This document shows positions 11,703-21,622 of a DNA stretch of 64,000 bases, piece by piece; positions within the stretch are counted from its first letter, which is position 1; the number at the start of each line of letters is the position of its first letter. The notes beneath the pieces are model-generated. The model had not been told where the DNA came from. It worked only from the letters and a program-made list of their open reading frames with translations, and searched no databases. The DNA is from Byssochlamys sp. IMV 00236. Its lineage: Eukaryota; Ascomycota; Eurotiomycetes; Eurotiales; Thermoascaceae. The DNA lies in assembly GCA_001931875.2 (NCBI GenBank), contig MSJH02000544.1, positions 310,001 to 374,000 on the forward strand. The letters run 5' to 3'. The translations under genes were made by a program, and so were the position numbers.

Positions 11703-13400
11703 CTAAAACTCCATTGCGTCTGATCCGCTTTTTGGTGCGTCATCACCGCGCTCACGCTTGCCGACTCGTTCTTCCTTGATCAGGCCCGCGATGAACGAGC
11801 GGAAATAGTCAATGTATGGTTTTAGGCTGGTCTTCTCGTAGTCTTGTAGTTTTCGTCCGCCTTTAGTGTCGGAATCGAGTTGCGTGCTTCCGTCGCCTTC
11901 GGGGATGTCGGAGCTGGTGCCGGCTGGATGCTGGGCGTCGTAGGCGTCGATCTCGGATAGAAGGTCGAATACCGTGGGGACGGAGAGGGGGTCAAATTCA
12001 TCCACTTTGCGGCCATCAATGGGGACACAGACACGTCCGGTTCCTGGGTGGATGACGAAAGGGCTCTTGAGCAAATGGATCATCTTCTTGCTGACTTCAG
12101 CGTCCAGTCGTGGGTAGGTGTATTCAAGGACGATGTCCTGCTTTGCATCTCGGAGAGCGGCTGGGTTCAGGGTACTGCTCTTTCCTGTCTTTGCGAGAGC
12201 GTCAATATCGGCCCATTTGCTCGTGCTGGGCCGGTCTGGTGCTGAGTCCCACTTCTTGCGAAGCGCATCGTTGAGTGTCTTATCTGGCAGAAGGGCAAGG
12301 AGTCGATCTGCTTGCTCTGAGCTGACAAAAGTATCCTGATCAACAAGGGTTGTTTGCGCAAAATACGGTTTGAGGATCTCAAGACTGCGTGCGATGTGCG
12401 GGTGCAATGGTCGCTTCAGATTCACTCGCTTTCCACTCTGGGATCCTCCGCGGACGAGCTCGAGGTAACCCGCAATGGCTCTTCGTCTGTCATCAGGCAG
12501 ATTGCGGGCTCGCGGGTCGCAGACCCATGCGTGAGCACCACGCCGACCTGAGTAAACCCACATGATATGCTCGAATCCAAAGTCCTCTCGCAGGGCGGCA
12601 TCCACCACTTTGATGGACATTGTGACAAACGCCCAGCACTTCCCACAGATATTTGCCTTTGTACAGCAGGTACGAATATCGTCGTAATCGGTCAAATCGA
12701 TATCAAATACTAGTTCCTTCGATAAGGGTTTCATCTGGCCGCCGCGTAGCGTCTTTCGGTCACGAGGATTCGTGCTATAGACAGGCCCGATTTCGAAACG
12801 GGAAGGGTTCATTTTGAGAATGTCTTTACGAAACCTTCAGGTGAATGCGTTAGTGCATGGTAAAATAGGTAAGTTCGAAGTCTTATGTTCATGCTTACAG
12901 ATCAGCCGTTGCATATGATTGATATCGCAGGTACGCTTCGTTCTGCAGCGTGAGCGCAAACTCTCGATTTCCGAAGTCGCGCGACGGTATGATGCCATGG
13001 TTCAACCATTGGAATATGTATCTGAAAGGGAATAATCGTTGATAGAATGCGAGCATGACTTCTGTATCCACCTTCTGAGCTGCGGGGACAGAAGTGCTAG
13101 AAATGATCAGTCTTGGATGACTTGGATTATTCCTCGAGCAATGGCTGCTTACATTGTAGGCTGTTGCGCGGACGAGTTCCCATTCTTGTTATCTGGCGCA
13201 CTTGATGCAGGAAATTCCTCATCGTCATCATCACTAAAGAGGTCCTGAAGTGGTACTCCGGCCTTTGCATCCTCTGCGCGTTCGCCCTCCGATTCCCCTT
13301 GAGTCCGATCGTTCGAGGTCTCCGCTGGGGGTGCGTCTGGGAGGACATCATCTTCGCCCTCTCGACGAGGCGAGCTATTCCCTGATACTGAATGAGGCAT
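11703..13400 (-). CDS. pri1: DNA primase small (catalytic) subunit
   Basis: Exons 13400-13153, 13096-12899 and 12834-11703 give 525 aa. An acidic, disordered N-terminal extension (about residues 1-85, rich in Glu, Asp and Pro) precedes the conserved primase core. Core motifs are YLRYQSYATAD, the SRFEIGPVYS and RDRKTLR segments, and the catalytic DxD in VFDIDLTDYDD. A zinc-knuckle cysteine set follows in CCTKANICGKCW, then VYSGRRGAHAWVCD. With Pri2 it makes the RNA primer that Pol alpha extends, in the nucleus. The N-terminal extension is longer than in yeast Pri1 and resembles a regulatory tail. A perfect TATCACGTGATA palindrome lies 166 bp upstream of the start. Confidence 0.95.
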
Positions 13401-13565
13401 AACTGCGTCTTGGTGTCCCGGCGTGTTGGTTACCTTGTCACGATACCTTCCGGCTCTCTAACTCATGAACCAACTCCCCGTTCCGCGGCGACGCGACGAG
13501 ACGCGACGGACGCGTAGAGTACTGGGATGTCTAGCCCTAAGCCCTAGTTACGCCGATTTACATTG

Positions 13566-13577
13566 TATCACGTGATA
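13566..13577. promoter_or_regulatory. Palindromic CACGTG site upstream of pri1
   Basis: TATCACGTGATA is a perfect 12-bp palindrome, 166 bp upstream of the primase start codon. Its core CACGTG is the E-box recognised by bHLH factors such as Cbf1 homologues. Which factor binds here is inference. Confidence 0.5.
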
Positions 13578-15725
13578 ATATATTCTTCCGGCTATATTAC
13601 ATAATCACATTGCCGACTCAATTCTAGCCAGTTATGAAAACCTCCTCTTCGTCCGCAAACAGACATCTCTGTTTCCTACATTCGACGTCTGCCAAGGCCA
13701 TCTGTTCTCGTGTACCGCTTGCGGGATACTCGCCAACGCTGTGCTTGGAACGACCCAGAGAAAAAAAAGTCAATGCCATTTACGCAGTCTCGGACCGCTT
13801 TCCGATCCCTGTGATTCTGGGGTGGAACGTTAACGTCCAGAGAATGAGATTATTTATAGAACCGGACCTGAAACGGCCAGACGCGCTTCTACCAATATTA
13901 CTTTGGCAAAAAGAGAGCTACTTCGAGTTCTCCTAGTGAAAACTAATGTTCTTAGAGTACATTACATCGTCTCTATGATGCCAAAGCAACTTGCAAAAAG
14001 AAGTACTCATCTCGTCATCGACTTCAGTTAGCTGAAGCTTCTATTTTCTTATAGCACTGTACTACAAGTCTATAGGAGGGGCCTAACTCCGATATTGACT
14101 AGCCACATTCCTGAGATGCTCTGTTTGGTGCTTCTATGGATTCGATCCAGCTTGCTGGCACAATGTTAGCGGAGAGGCCCACATTCCAGTGCCATCACGA
14201 TTAGTTTCCGGCTCAACACCTGCAGCAACTCATTTCTCTTCTGTCCAGACAAAGCCTCATGAGGCGCTTGTCCGTTATTCAATCCCGACATACGATGCAT
14301 TGGTGTACTCCACGATGACGAATGCGATTGACACAATGGCTTGCACTGCAGGTCCTTGCCTAGCTAAGTCTATTTAGGGGCATTTGCTTATTTTATATGC
14401 TGACTATACGCTTGCACTTCGATATGTACCATACCGCCCCGAGTGCATGTACCCATTAGCCACAGGCACATGCTCGGTACGGTTGCTTCCGGACGTTGAC
14501 CACGGAAAGAGTATCACGCTGTCAGAATTTTCGTTGACACCATCTAACCGCTACCACCTTGCGCAAAATTCATTCAATGCATAGCTCGTTGATGTCTGTT
14601 ACCGGTTGCAGCAGCCTTAGTCAGTGTTCCTGAACAGTTTTTTCCCACTCTTGTGGCAATGTGATACTCCAGAAAATACACGGGCTGTTGCATTGTTGCA
14701 GGCCTATCCGGTCAATTCGCGGTCCGTTTACAAATTGAGACGGCCAATAGACTACATGCGTCATTCTATATCACATTTCACCATAGATTGGCTCATCTCA
14801 CTCATTGTCTCCCCGCAAATGTATTTGTTTTCAAGGTGAACTGAAAGCCACCCAACAGAATCAACTCTACACCAACTGCACGCATTGGTCAATATATCCA
14901 CTGTCACCGTCCTGCGCACCTATCATACGCTTTCATCTACTCTCTTTTCCTGTTGATTCCTCACTGGTTATATCCTGCCATTGCACTTTCTTCTACTTCT
15001 AGCCTCGTTGGCTTGTCTCCGTTTCCAGAACCCATCAAGTGGAGACCTTTTACTACTCACGTCGAGTCTCGCACGACTGTTTTACTGTACTCAGATCCTG
15101 TTCTCTTGCGACCATATGGGTCTGCCCAGCCTGAGCACATTTCCCGCTCTTGCCGAGTCCTTCTACAACTCTAAGCACTGAACGCACTTGATGGCTGACT
15201 GTTCGACACTATATCGGCCCACCAGGAAAAGCTGTCTTTGCCACTTCCGGTCTACATCTTCTAGTGTTCCATTATCGCTTGCTGTCCTGTTTTGGTCATA
15301 GAACAATCTAGTGTATCATGACGACAGCCGTTATCAGCTGTCTACACCGTTTTTGTCTCTTGCTGGCTTGGCTCTACAATATCCGTCCACGAGTCTGTCC
15401 ATTCAATGCACGGAGAATGCTTCCCTGCTTGAGCTTTAGTGCCATGTAACCTATCAATGTGTTCTATTGTCACAGTTCCACTGGAACTGGAGGCTAAGCC
15501 CGTTGTGCCAATGCATCGTTCTCTTTCGGCGACTGTACTTCTACACCTATTACCTTCTGTTTTCGGAAGTTTGTACAAGCTTCCAAGATAAGTCGATGGG
15601 GACTTTTCGTATCATGGGATTGTGCCACCCCATTTTCAGCCAGATGGTGGATCTTGACCTGATGCGGCTCTTGTTCCTGTTCCTGTTCCAGCGCGGAGGT
15701 CCTGGAATAATGTCCTTTCGCAGGT

Positions 15726-15733
15726 TATATAAA
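15726..15733 (+). promoter_or_regulatory. TATA-like box of the wall-protein gene
   Basis: TATATAAA lies about 185 bp upstream of the start codon, followed by CT-rich leader sequence, which is typical of strongly expressed Aspergillus promoters. Confidence 0.45.
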
Positions 15734-15917
15734 CTGGTCTCTGACCGTCGGTGGATTTCTCTTTCCTCCATCATCATCACAACCACTCGCTTTCGAGGAC
15801 AAATAATCATTTCCTCTTCCATTCGCTCGGTTCATTCGTTTTGCTAGTGAAATCTTTGGAGTTTCCAAACACTTTTGACATTCTTTCGTCGCTCAATCCC
15901 GGCTACCAACTATCACA

Positions 15918-17159
15918 ATGGTTAAAGCAGGAGCTATTGCCTTGCTGGCTATTGCCGGCCCGGCTTTCGCTGGAGTTGTGAAGGAACGCGGAGGGGAATA
16001 CATTGTTCCCTTGTCCACGGGCGTTCTTCCTCCTCCTCCTCCTCCACCTCCACACCACACTCCTCACCCTCCTCCACACCACACTCCTCGTCCTCCTCAC
16101 CACACTCCTCACCCTCCTCACCACTCCCCTCCGCCTCCTCCGCCTCCTCACTGGCCCACCTGGTCTGTCTCGACACCTACGCCCGAAGTGACGGTGTCCA
16201 CGCCCTGTGAGACGCCTACGCCTTGGGAGACTCCATCGCCGACGCCTTGGGAGACTCCATCGCCGACGCCCTGGGAGACTCCATCGCCGACGCCCTGGGA
16301 GACTCCATCGCCGACGCCCTGGGAAACTCCTTCGCCGGCCCCTTGGCCTACTCACTCTTGGGGGCCGTGGCCTAACCAGACCACCGAGTACATCACCAAG
16401 ACGACTACCATTGTCACTACCACCTGTCCAGTTACCTCGTCTGTCATTACTACTGGAACGGAGACACTCACTGTCCCAGTCACTGAGACGAACACCATCA
16501 CTCTTACCACTACCACCGTCTGCCCTACAGTGGTCCCTGTCCCCAGCTGCACCACTGGCTATGTTACCAAGACAGCGACCATTGTCACTACTACCTGCCC
16601 AGTTACCTCGTCTGTCATTACTACTGGAACTGAGACTCTCACTGTCCCAGTGACTGAGACCAACACCATCACCCTCACGCAGACAACTGTTGTCCCGACT
16701 GAGATTCCAATTCCAGTTCCCACAACTATCGTTCCTGCTCCTCTGCCTGGAAAGAACGAGACCTACACCACCAAGACGACAGCTTATCTGACCACCAGCT
16801 ACCCAGGTAATACAATAACCCTTGACCCTAACTTTAGATATGATTTAGCTAATACAGGTGTAGTTACTTCATCTGTCATCATCAGTGGAAACTTTACGCG
16901 AACTGTCCCAGTTACCCAGAGCAGCACCTACACCCACACCGCTGTCACTGTTGTCCCTGTTGTCCCTGCTCCCGAGAAGCCTAGCTATGTGGCCCCCGCT
17001 TCCTCCGAGCCTACCTCTGCTGCGGAGAAGCCTACCTCTGCCCAGCCGACTCCTGTTGGCCCTAGCAAGGCTCCTGTCTTCACTGGTGCTGCTTCTCGCC
17101 TCGACAAGCCCGTTGCCGGCTTCATTGCCGCTGCTGTTGGTGCCATGGCTCTCCTGTAA
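15918..17159 (+). CDS. Secreted Pro/His- and Thr-rich cell-wall protein, probably GPI-anchored
   Basis: The frame opens with a signal peptide (MVKAGAIALLAIAGPAFA, cleavage likely after AFA). It continues with a Pro/His-rich segment (about residues 38-80), a tandem 8-residue repeat of PTPWETPS type (about 100-143), and a Thr/Val-rich domain built of 57-residue repeats containing CPVTSSVITTG. A Ser/Pro/Ala linker follows, and the chain ends with a hydrophobic tail (VAGFIAAAVGAMALL) after a small-residue region, as in GPI-anchor signals. Heavy O-glycosylation is expected. Read straight through it is 413 aa, but 16807-16857 looks like a 51-nt intron; splicing it out gives 396 aa and restores the repeat register. 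No enzyme domain is seen. The role is probably structural in the wall or in adhesion, by inference from composition only. Confidence 0.85.
   Translation: MVKAGAIALLAIAGPAFAGVVKERGGEYIVPLSTGVLPPPPPPPPHHTPHPPPHHTPRPPHHTPHPPHHSPPPPPPPHWPTWSVSTPTPEVTVSTPCETPTPWETPSPTPWETPSPTPWETPSPTPWETPSPTPWETPSPAPWPTHSWGPWPNQTTEYITKTTTIVTTTCPVTSSVITTGTETLTVPVTETNTITLTTTTVCPTVVPVPSCTTGYVTKTATIVTTTCPVTSSVITTGTETLTVPVTETNTITLTQTTVVPTEIPIPVPTTIVPAPLPGKNETYTTKTTAYLTTSYPGNTITLDPNFRYDLANTGVVTSSVIISGNFTRTVPVTQSSTYTHTAVTVVPVVPAPEKPSYVAPASSEPTSAAEKPTSAQPTPVGPSKAPVFTGAASRLDKPVAGFIAAAVGAMALL
16030..16150 (+). repeat. Pro/His-coding low-complexity repeat
   Basis: Imperfect repeats of CCTCCTCACCACACTCCTCACCC type encode runs of Pro with His-His-Thr-Pro. 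The strand is almost free of G, so replication slippage and length variation between strains are likely. Confidence 0.7.
16217..16346 (+). repeat. 24-bp tandem minisatellite inside the wall-protein gene
   Basis: About five tandem copies of a 24-bp unit encode PTPWETPS. The central copies are nearly identical at DNA level and the outer copies have diverged, which points to recent unit expansion. Copy number keeps the reading frame. Confidence 0.85.
16383..16724 (+). repeat. 171-bp direct repeat encoding a Thr-rich module
   Basis: Two units with a 171-bp offset encode a 57-residue module with TIVTTTCPVTSSVITTGTETL at its centre. They are close at DNA level. A third, more diverged partial unit continues at about 16760-16960 and is interrupted by the suspected intron. 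Confidence 0.75.
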
Positions 17160-18086
17160 GGGGGATAGGTCAAATGGATGCGCGACGAAATTTGATATTT
17201 TTGGTTCTCGGAGTTTCACCGGTTCGGTTCATAAGAGGACTGGACCCTGCTGCTGCAAGGTCTATCTCATATAATTCTCTACGGAAAAAAAGAAAGATCG
17301 TCTCTGTTCACGTTATCAATGGGCACAATTGTGGCATTCCTTTTATTGAATACTAACTTTTAATGATAATAATAATAAAAGATATCCAGATATATAAGTA
17401 GCAGAAATTAAAGGTTACTTATGTCACAACATCTGTGCACTGTAGTTGAAGTTATCCTTAGACTCGGAAAGACTTGTGCTGATAGAAAGTTGAGAACAGA
17501 TCAGAATAATTATTTGAACAGAGAGGAAATTCAAACTAAACCAGACCTGGCGAATGGATCCGATGGAATCACCCGTCAAGCACCTTCCTGGCTTAGCAGA
17601 CAACAAGGCAGCAACATGTGTTTACCTGGGTGCATCCCCTTTGTTGATTCTCCTCTTTCTCTCACCTTTTTCTCTCACCTTCATCCCACTTTCATCCTCC
17701 TTCTCTTCCAGCGCCCATTTTCGAAATTTCCTCTGCAACTTTGCCAGCTGAACCTCCATTACATATATATCTCTGTATTATTATCCTGGCTTATGACACT
17801 TGCTGATGAGAAACTTCGAGCCCTCCCACCAAGTGTGATTGAAACTGGCAGTTTTAAATCACTTTCTGTTCTCTTAAACCTTATTTTATACTATCCTTCT
17901 AATGTCCCGATCCTTAATCAACTGAATCATTATAGCTAAATATAACTGAGACTTGCAGTTTCAAATCACTTTCTGTTCTCTTAAGCCTTAGTTTATACTA
18001 TCCTTCTAACATCCCGATCATTGATCAACCGAATCCTTACAGCTAAGTACTGTTGAGACTCTCATCTTATCTTCACGTCTTCTACC
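17160..18086. other. Intergenic region with tandem duplication
   Basis: Between the wall-protein gene and the nuclease-like gene. The right third is filled by a 107-bp direct duplication (separate entry). The 172-aa open frame at 17421-17939 runs into that duplication, has no motif and overlaps AT-rich sequence; I regard it as chance. Confidence 0.5.
17842..18055 (+). repeat. Tandem direct duplication, period 107 bp, two copies
   Basis: The sequence from about 17842 recurs 107 bp later (anchors GCAGTTTTAAATC at 17848 and GCAGTTTCAAATC at 17955). The second copy ends about 30 bp before the start codon of the next gene. Roughly a dozen differences separate the copies. Most are transitions, including CA versus TA changes, which would fit mild repeat-induced point mutation. 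Confidence 0.85.
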
Positions 18087-19037
18087 ATGCCTGACAAGTT
18101 TGACCGTTTTATGCGCGCTACCAAAGGATTCTTCCAACGCGGAAAGGAAAACCCGCAGACTTTTAACAGTAGAAATGTGGACACATTTCTTTCCAAATGG
18201 GACAAGCCGGAAAGACCTCCCGTTCTTCCTGCCAGTTCGCTATCTCTCCCAGTCGTTGAAAAGGTGTTCCACTTGAAGAAGGATCCGCGATACGATGACA
18301 TCTGGAATTTACGCGAGGAGGATCTCATACCAGTGCCCGAAGCTCTCCACAAACGACTGGCAGACATATCGTCTACACTTGGCCAGGATCCCAACAATGA
18401 GGCGAGCTGCCGTTTGCGGTTGGATGCGATCCTTCTCGACTGCATAATCGCAGAAAGAGAACTCCTTAGGTCGCCCTTCAAGAGCGGAGTAATCAGAGAC
18501 GACCACAAGCCTATCTCCCTTACACTGGAGAATAACCTATCTCTCCAGATAGAGTATAAGGGAACACAGCGTACTCTTCAGGGAAGGTCAGATTATGCCG
18601 TGTGGTACGATGCATCCGATGACACAGCTACCAACCTCGTAGTACTGGAAGCCAAGAACCTAGCCGGTGCAGGTCTCGCACAATGTCTCTGTTATATGGC
18701 CATGGTCCATGCCATTCGAAAGCAAGAGCATAAAAAGAACCAGATCGTTTTCGGCTGCTTTTCGGACGGATACAGGTTTACGTTCGTGCGCATTGACAAC
18801 GAGTCCCGATGGTCAGAATGGCCTTGCCCCCCGTGGGGAACTATACATAAGAAGCGCGAAAGTATTATCTATACACACATGCGTCTGATAATACGGAGTG
18901 CTGTCCGGACATCACCCAGGTCCTCCCCTGAGAGAGTCTCCGCGCAGACGGATCATAGACCGCATGCTCGCCCTTATTACGAGCTGCGGATTGGGAGCTC
19001 TTCTGACGAACAGCCGACGATGGATGATGGATGGTAA
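18087..19037 (+). CDS. PD-(D/E)XK nuclease-like protein of unknown function
   Basis: A single exon of 316 aa. The central region has the hallmarks of a restriction-endonuclease fold: a helix (RLRLDAILLDCIIAERELL, about 110-127), a strand with Asp169 in GRSDYAVW, then a strand with Glu188-x-Lys190 in LVVLEAKN, followed by Gln199-x3-Tyr203, the spacing of the RecB-family QxxxY motif. This D...ExK...QxxxY order is the active-site signature of PD-(D/E)XK nucleases, so the catalytic residues appear intact. Such lineage-specific fungal proteins are common and mostly uncharacterised. No second domain, signal peptide or nuclear signal is evident. The last 60 residues (after WGTIHKK) are low in hydrophobics and might be read through a missed intron, so the C-terminus is uncertain. 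A tandem duplication lies just upstream. Confidence 0.75.
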   Translation: MPDKFDRFMRATKGFFQRGKENPQTFNSRNVDTFLSKWDKPERPPVLPASSLSLPVVEKVFHLKKDPRYDDIWNLREEDLIPVPEALHKRLADISSTLGQDPNNEASCRLRLDAILLDCIIAERELLRSPFKSGVIRDDHKPISLTLENNLSLQIEYKGTQRTLQGRSDYAVWYDASDDTATNLVVLEAKNLAGAGLAQCLCYMAMVHAIRKQEHKKNQIVFGCFSDGYRFTFVRIDNESRWSEWPCPPWGTIHKKRESIIYTHMRLIIRSAVRTSPRSSPERVSAQTDHRPHARPYYELRIGSSSDEQPTMDDGW

Positions 19038-20072
19038 TCTCAACCGCCAGGGTCAACACGGGGGAAGGTTAGTTTTTTATACTTTGTCAACGGTCTGTTA
19101 TCCAGGTTAGAGTGATGGTAGAAGGGAAGGTTGTCGGAATGCTCTGGGAGAGTGGATGTATCTACCGATCGGTGTGTTATGTGTAGCAAATAATTAGACC
19201 GCATCATTCAATTTTCTCTTTGCAATCCTTTAAATCTGCGTCTTCGCTAGCCGTGTTATCAATATTACCAGTAGAAGGGTCGTTAATTGCCGCGCCAGCC
19301 TCCCTAGGTTTGTGGAACCGATCTAAATAAATTGCGGGATCCGCTTATGAGACGCCATGTCCGGGCAAGCATGGAAATAAATGTGGGTGACGGTTATCGG
19401 AACGCGGGTCAGAATTGTAGTTTAGACGCGGTGGGAATGAATTCTATATAAGTCAATTTGCGCAGCGTGGTGGTGAGGAGCTCAGTTGGAGAACGTTCGG
19501 TTAAATTGATATTTAATACTTTGGTTCTGGTTAAATACGTATAGAGAGTACGCTAGTCCCTCGCGCTGGGAGCTGGGAATCACTATCAGTCAAGCTACTG
19601 TTGCGAAACAAAGTCCTGGTGGAATAGGTAAATCTCTTGGATAAGTTCTTTAGTAGGACTAAGAACATTTTGCCTTCAGGTATGAATCATACCTCTGGCT
19701 AGTTACCAGTGTGGATATAGTTACTTAGGTAGGTAGGTAGTTATGGGAAATCCAAGCACAAACGGACTCAACCAGGTCGAATTCATAATTAGTACATGAT
19801 TAACAAGTGTTAAAATAGACAATATCTGTATGCGCCTCAATGTATGTTTCGATTATGGGGACCTATCGAACTTGGCCGTCACAGTCAAATTCCAGGTCGT
19901 CCCTGTTGATTTTACCCGAATTACCGAGCGTCGAGAGTCGGTCCCACACCAACCACCCTGTGGGCGAGTATAGATAGGTCCATCTGCTCGGTCTATTAAA
20001 CACAGGTATAAATAGCTCGTTAGAGCCTCTATGAACAGGCAGCCTGTATGAAGATCGTCGACTGCAGCCAAG
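19038..20072. other. Intergenic, upstream of the first SDR gene
   Basis: No exon was recognised. It includes a short TAGG tetranucleotide run near 19725-19741 and the TATA-containing promoter of the SDR gene at the right end. Confidence 0.5.
20007..20014 (+). promoter_or_regulatory. TATA box of the first SDR gene
   Basis: A canonical TATAAATA lies 59 bp upstream of the chosen ATG. The leader between them is therefore short, which supports the start at 20073. Confidence 0.5.
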
Positions 20073-21158
20073 ATGTCTATGACGGAATCTGAGTGTGCGC
20101 AAGCCCGGGAAGGCTTCCCCAGGCCCTACCCAGATACGCCTACCAATGTCCTGGAACAGTTTAAAATGACTGGAAAGGTCGTTGTAGTCACTGGAGCTGC
20201 TGAAGGTATTGGATATGCCGTTGCGGAGGCCATGGCAGAGGCGAACGGCGCTGTCGCTTTATGGTATAACTCGTACGTCGTATTCATTGCTAAATTGCGC
20301 CGTCGATGGCAAGCTCTAGCTAACATCTATTACTCGCTCTGTCTGAAAGAAATGATGTCGCTATCCAAAAGGCAGAGGCTTTGGCTAAGACTCATGGGGT
20401 TAAGACTGCAGCCTACAAGGTGAATGGTACGTTAATTTATCTTTTTGAAACAAAGAAGCCAAGCTAAGACTGCCTGAAGTATCGGACCACGAAGAAGTCC
20501 AGAAGACCATATTGGATGTCTTGAGAGATTTTGGAAGAATTGATGTTTTTATCGCTAATGCTGGTGAGTTGTCATAATATCTTGCGATGTTAAAGAGAGA
20601 GAGAAAGAAATGAGTAGCTGATAACACCCAAAGGAGCGGCTATTTCAAAGCCAATACTCGAGCAGACACTAGACGAGTATAAGAAGCAGATGTCTGTCAA
20701 TGGTAAGCGTTGATATAACCTGTCATTTCCCACAGAACATGCTAATGTATCGTACAGTTGACGGGGTGGTATACTGCGCCAAGTATGCAGGGGAGGTGTT
20801 CAAGCGCCAGGGCACAGGAAACTTCATCATCACATCGAGTATGAGCGCGCACATCGTAAATGTGCCGGTGGATCAACCCGTATACAATGGGAGTAAGGCC
20901 TTTGTTACTCATTTCGGCAAATGTCTCGCTCGTGAATGGCGAGAGTTTGCCCGAGTGAACATTGTATCCCCGGGCTTCTTTGAGACCAAAATGGGCGCAA
21001 GCCCGCGTGTGATCAACGAGGCTTATCGTATGTCGTCCCTTGGTCGACAAGGTCATGTAAAGGAGATCAAAGGCTTGTACCTTTATCTCGCTAGTGATGC
21101 CTCTACCTACACCACTGGAAGTGACATGATTATTGATGGTGGCTATGTCCTTCCTTGA
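20073..21158 (+). CDS. Short-chain dehydrogenase/reductase, sorbose/xylulose reductase type
   Basis: Five exons (20073-20272, 20350-20426, 20480-20563, 20634-20702, 20758-21158) give 276 aa. This is a classical SDR: the nucleotide-binding TGAAEGIG motif (about residues 40-47), NAG in the fourth strand, catalytic Ser in ITSSMSAH, and the YNGSK catalytic Tyr/Lys. SPGFFET follows, and the chain ends with the family-like DGGYVLP. The residues after the second strand (LWYNS) lack the acidic residue that selects NAD, so NADP(H) is expected. The closest remembered relatives are fungal Sou1-type sorbitol/sorbose and L-xylulose reductases, cytosolic enzymes of sugar-alcohol metabolism. The exact substrate cannot be told. 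It is followed in the same direction by a second SDR gene 465 bp downstream. Confidence 0.9.
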
Positions 21159-21622
21159 GCATTGAATGAATTATGGTTGTATGGCACTAGGAAAACCCTT
21201 GGCCTAATATACTGGAGGTATTTGTTGATTCTAGATAGTGTATATAGTCAGGGAGATTTCTATTTACAAGATAAGACTTCCCAAAGTATGAACTTCTATA
21301 CGCGCGATGTAAGTCTATAAACGGTGAATAAGATACCAGATACTGGTTAACTAACTAGTATCTCCTAATCGGAATAAAGTCAACCGAGGTGTACCAAGTC
21401 GGGCGGGGGACGTCGGCGAGCTGCGCTCCGGAGCTCTTTGTATTCCAAGATACATACATGAGGGGTCGATGAGCAAGATGGACTGAGACCAGACACGCCA
21501 TAATCATATTACCATCTGAAATCAGAGCATAATAACTAATATATAGAGCCTATTCGGGTTCCCGCGGCCGTCTTTCTTGTGCAGCGGTACGTCTCGCTAT
21601 TTATGATTATCTAGTATTCCCA
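21159..21622. other. Intergenic between the two SDR genes
   Basis: 464 bp holding the 3' end of one SDR gene and the promoter of the next. A TATATAGAG stretch lies about 80 bp upstream of the second ATG. No gene was seen. Confidence 0.5.

Larger units (their letters stand above)
13401..15917. other. Gene-poor 2.5-kb stretch
   Basis: No exon or RNA gene was recognised. Its left end holds the pri1 promoter and its right end the promoter of the wall-protein gene. Between about 14880 and 15800 the plus strand is rich in pyrimidine tracts. Short open frames occur on both strands without splice logic or motifs. A long 5' regulatory region or an unrecognised non-coding transcript is possible. Confidence 0.45.

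Noticed and set aside
13401..15917. Transposon or pseudogene remnants in the gene-poor stretch
   Set aside because: No terminal repeats, transposase or reverse-transcriptase motifs were found by eye.
17421..17939. 172-codon frame left of the nuclease-like gene
   Set aside because: Runs through AT-rich sequence into the 107-bp repeat, has no motif, and its end lies inside the duplication.
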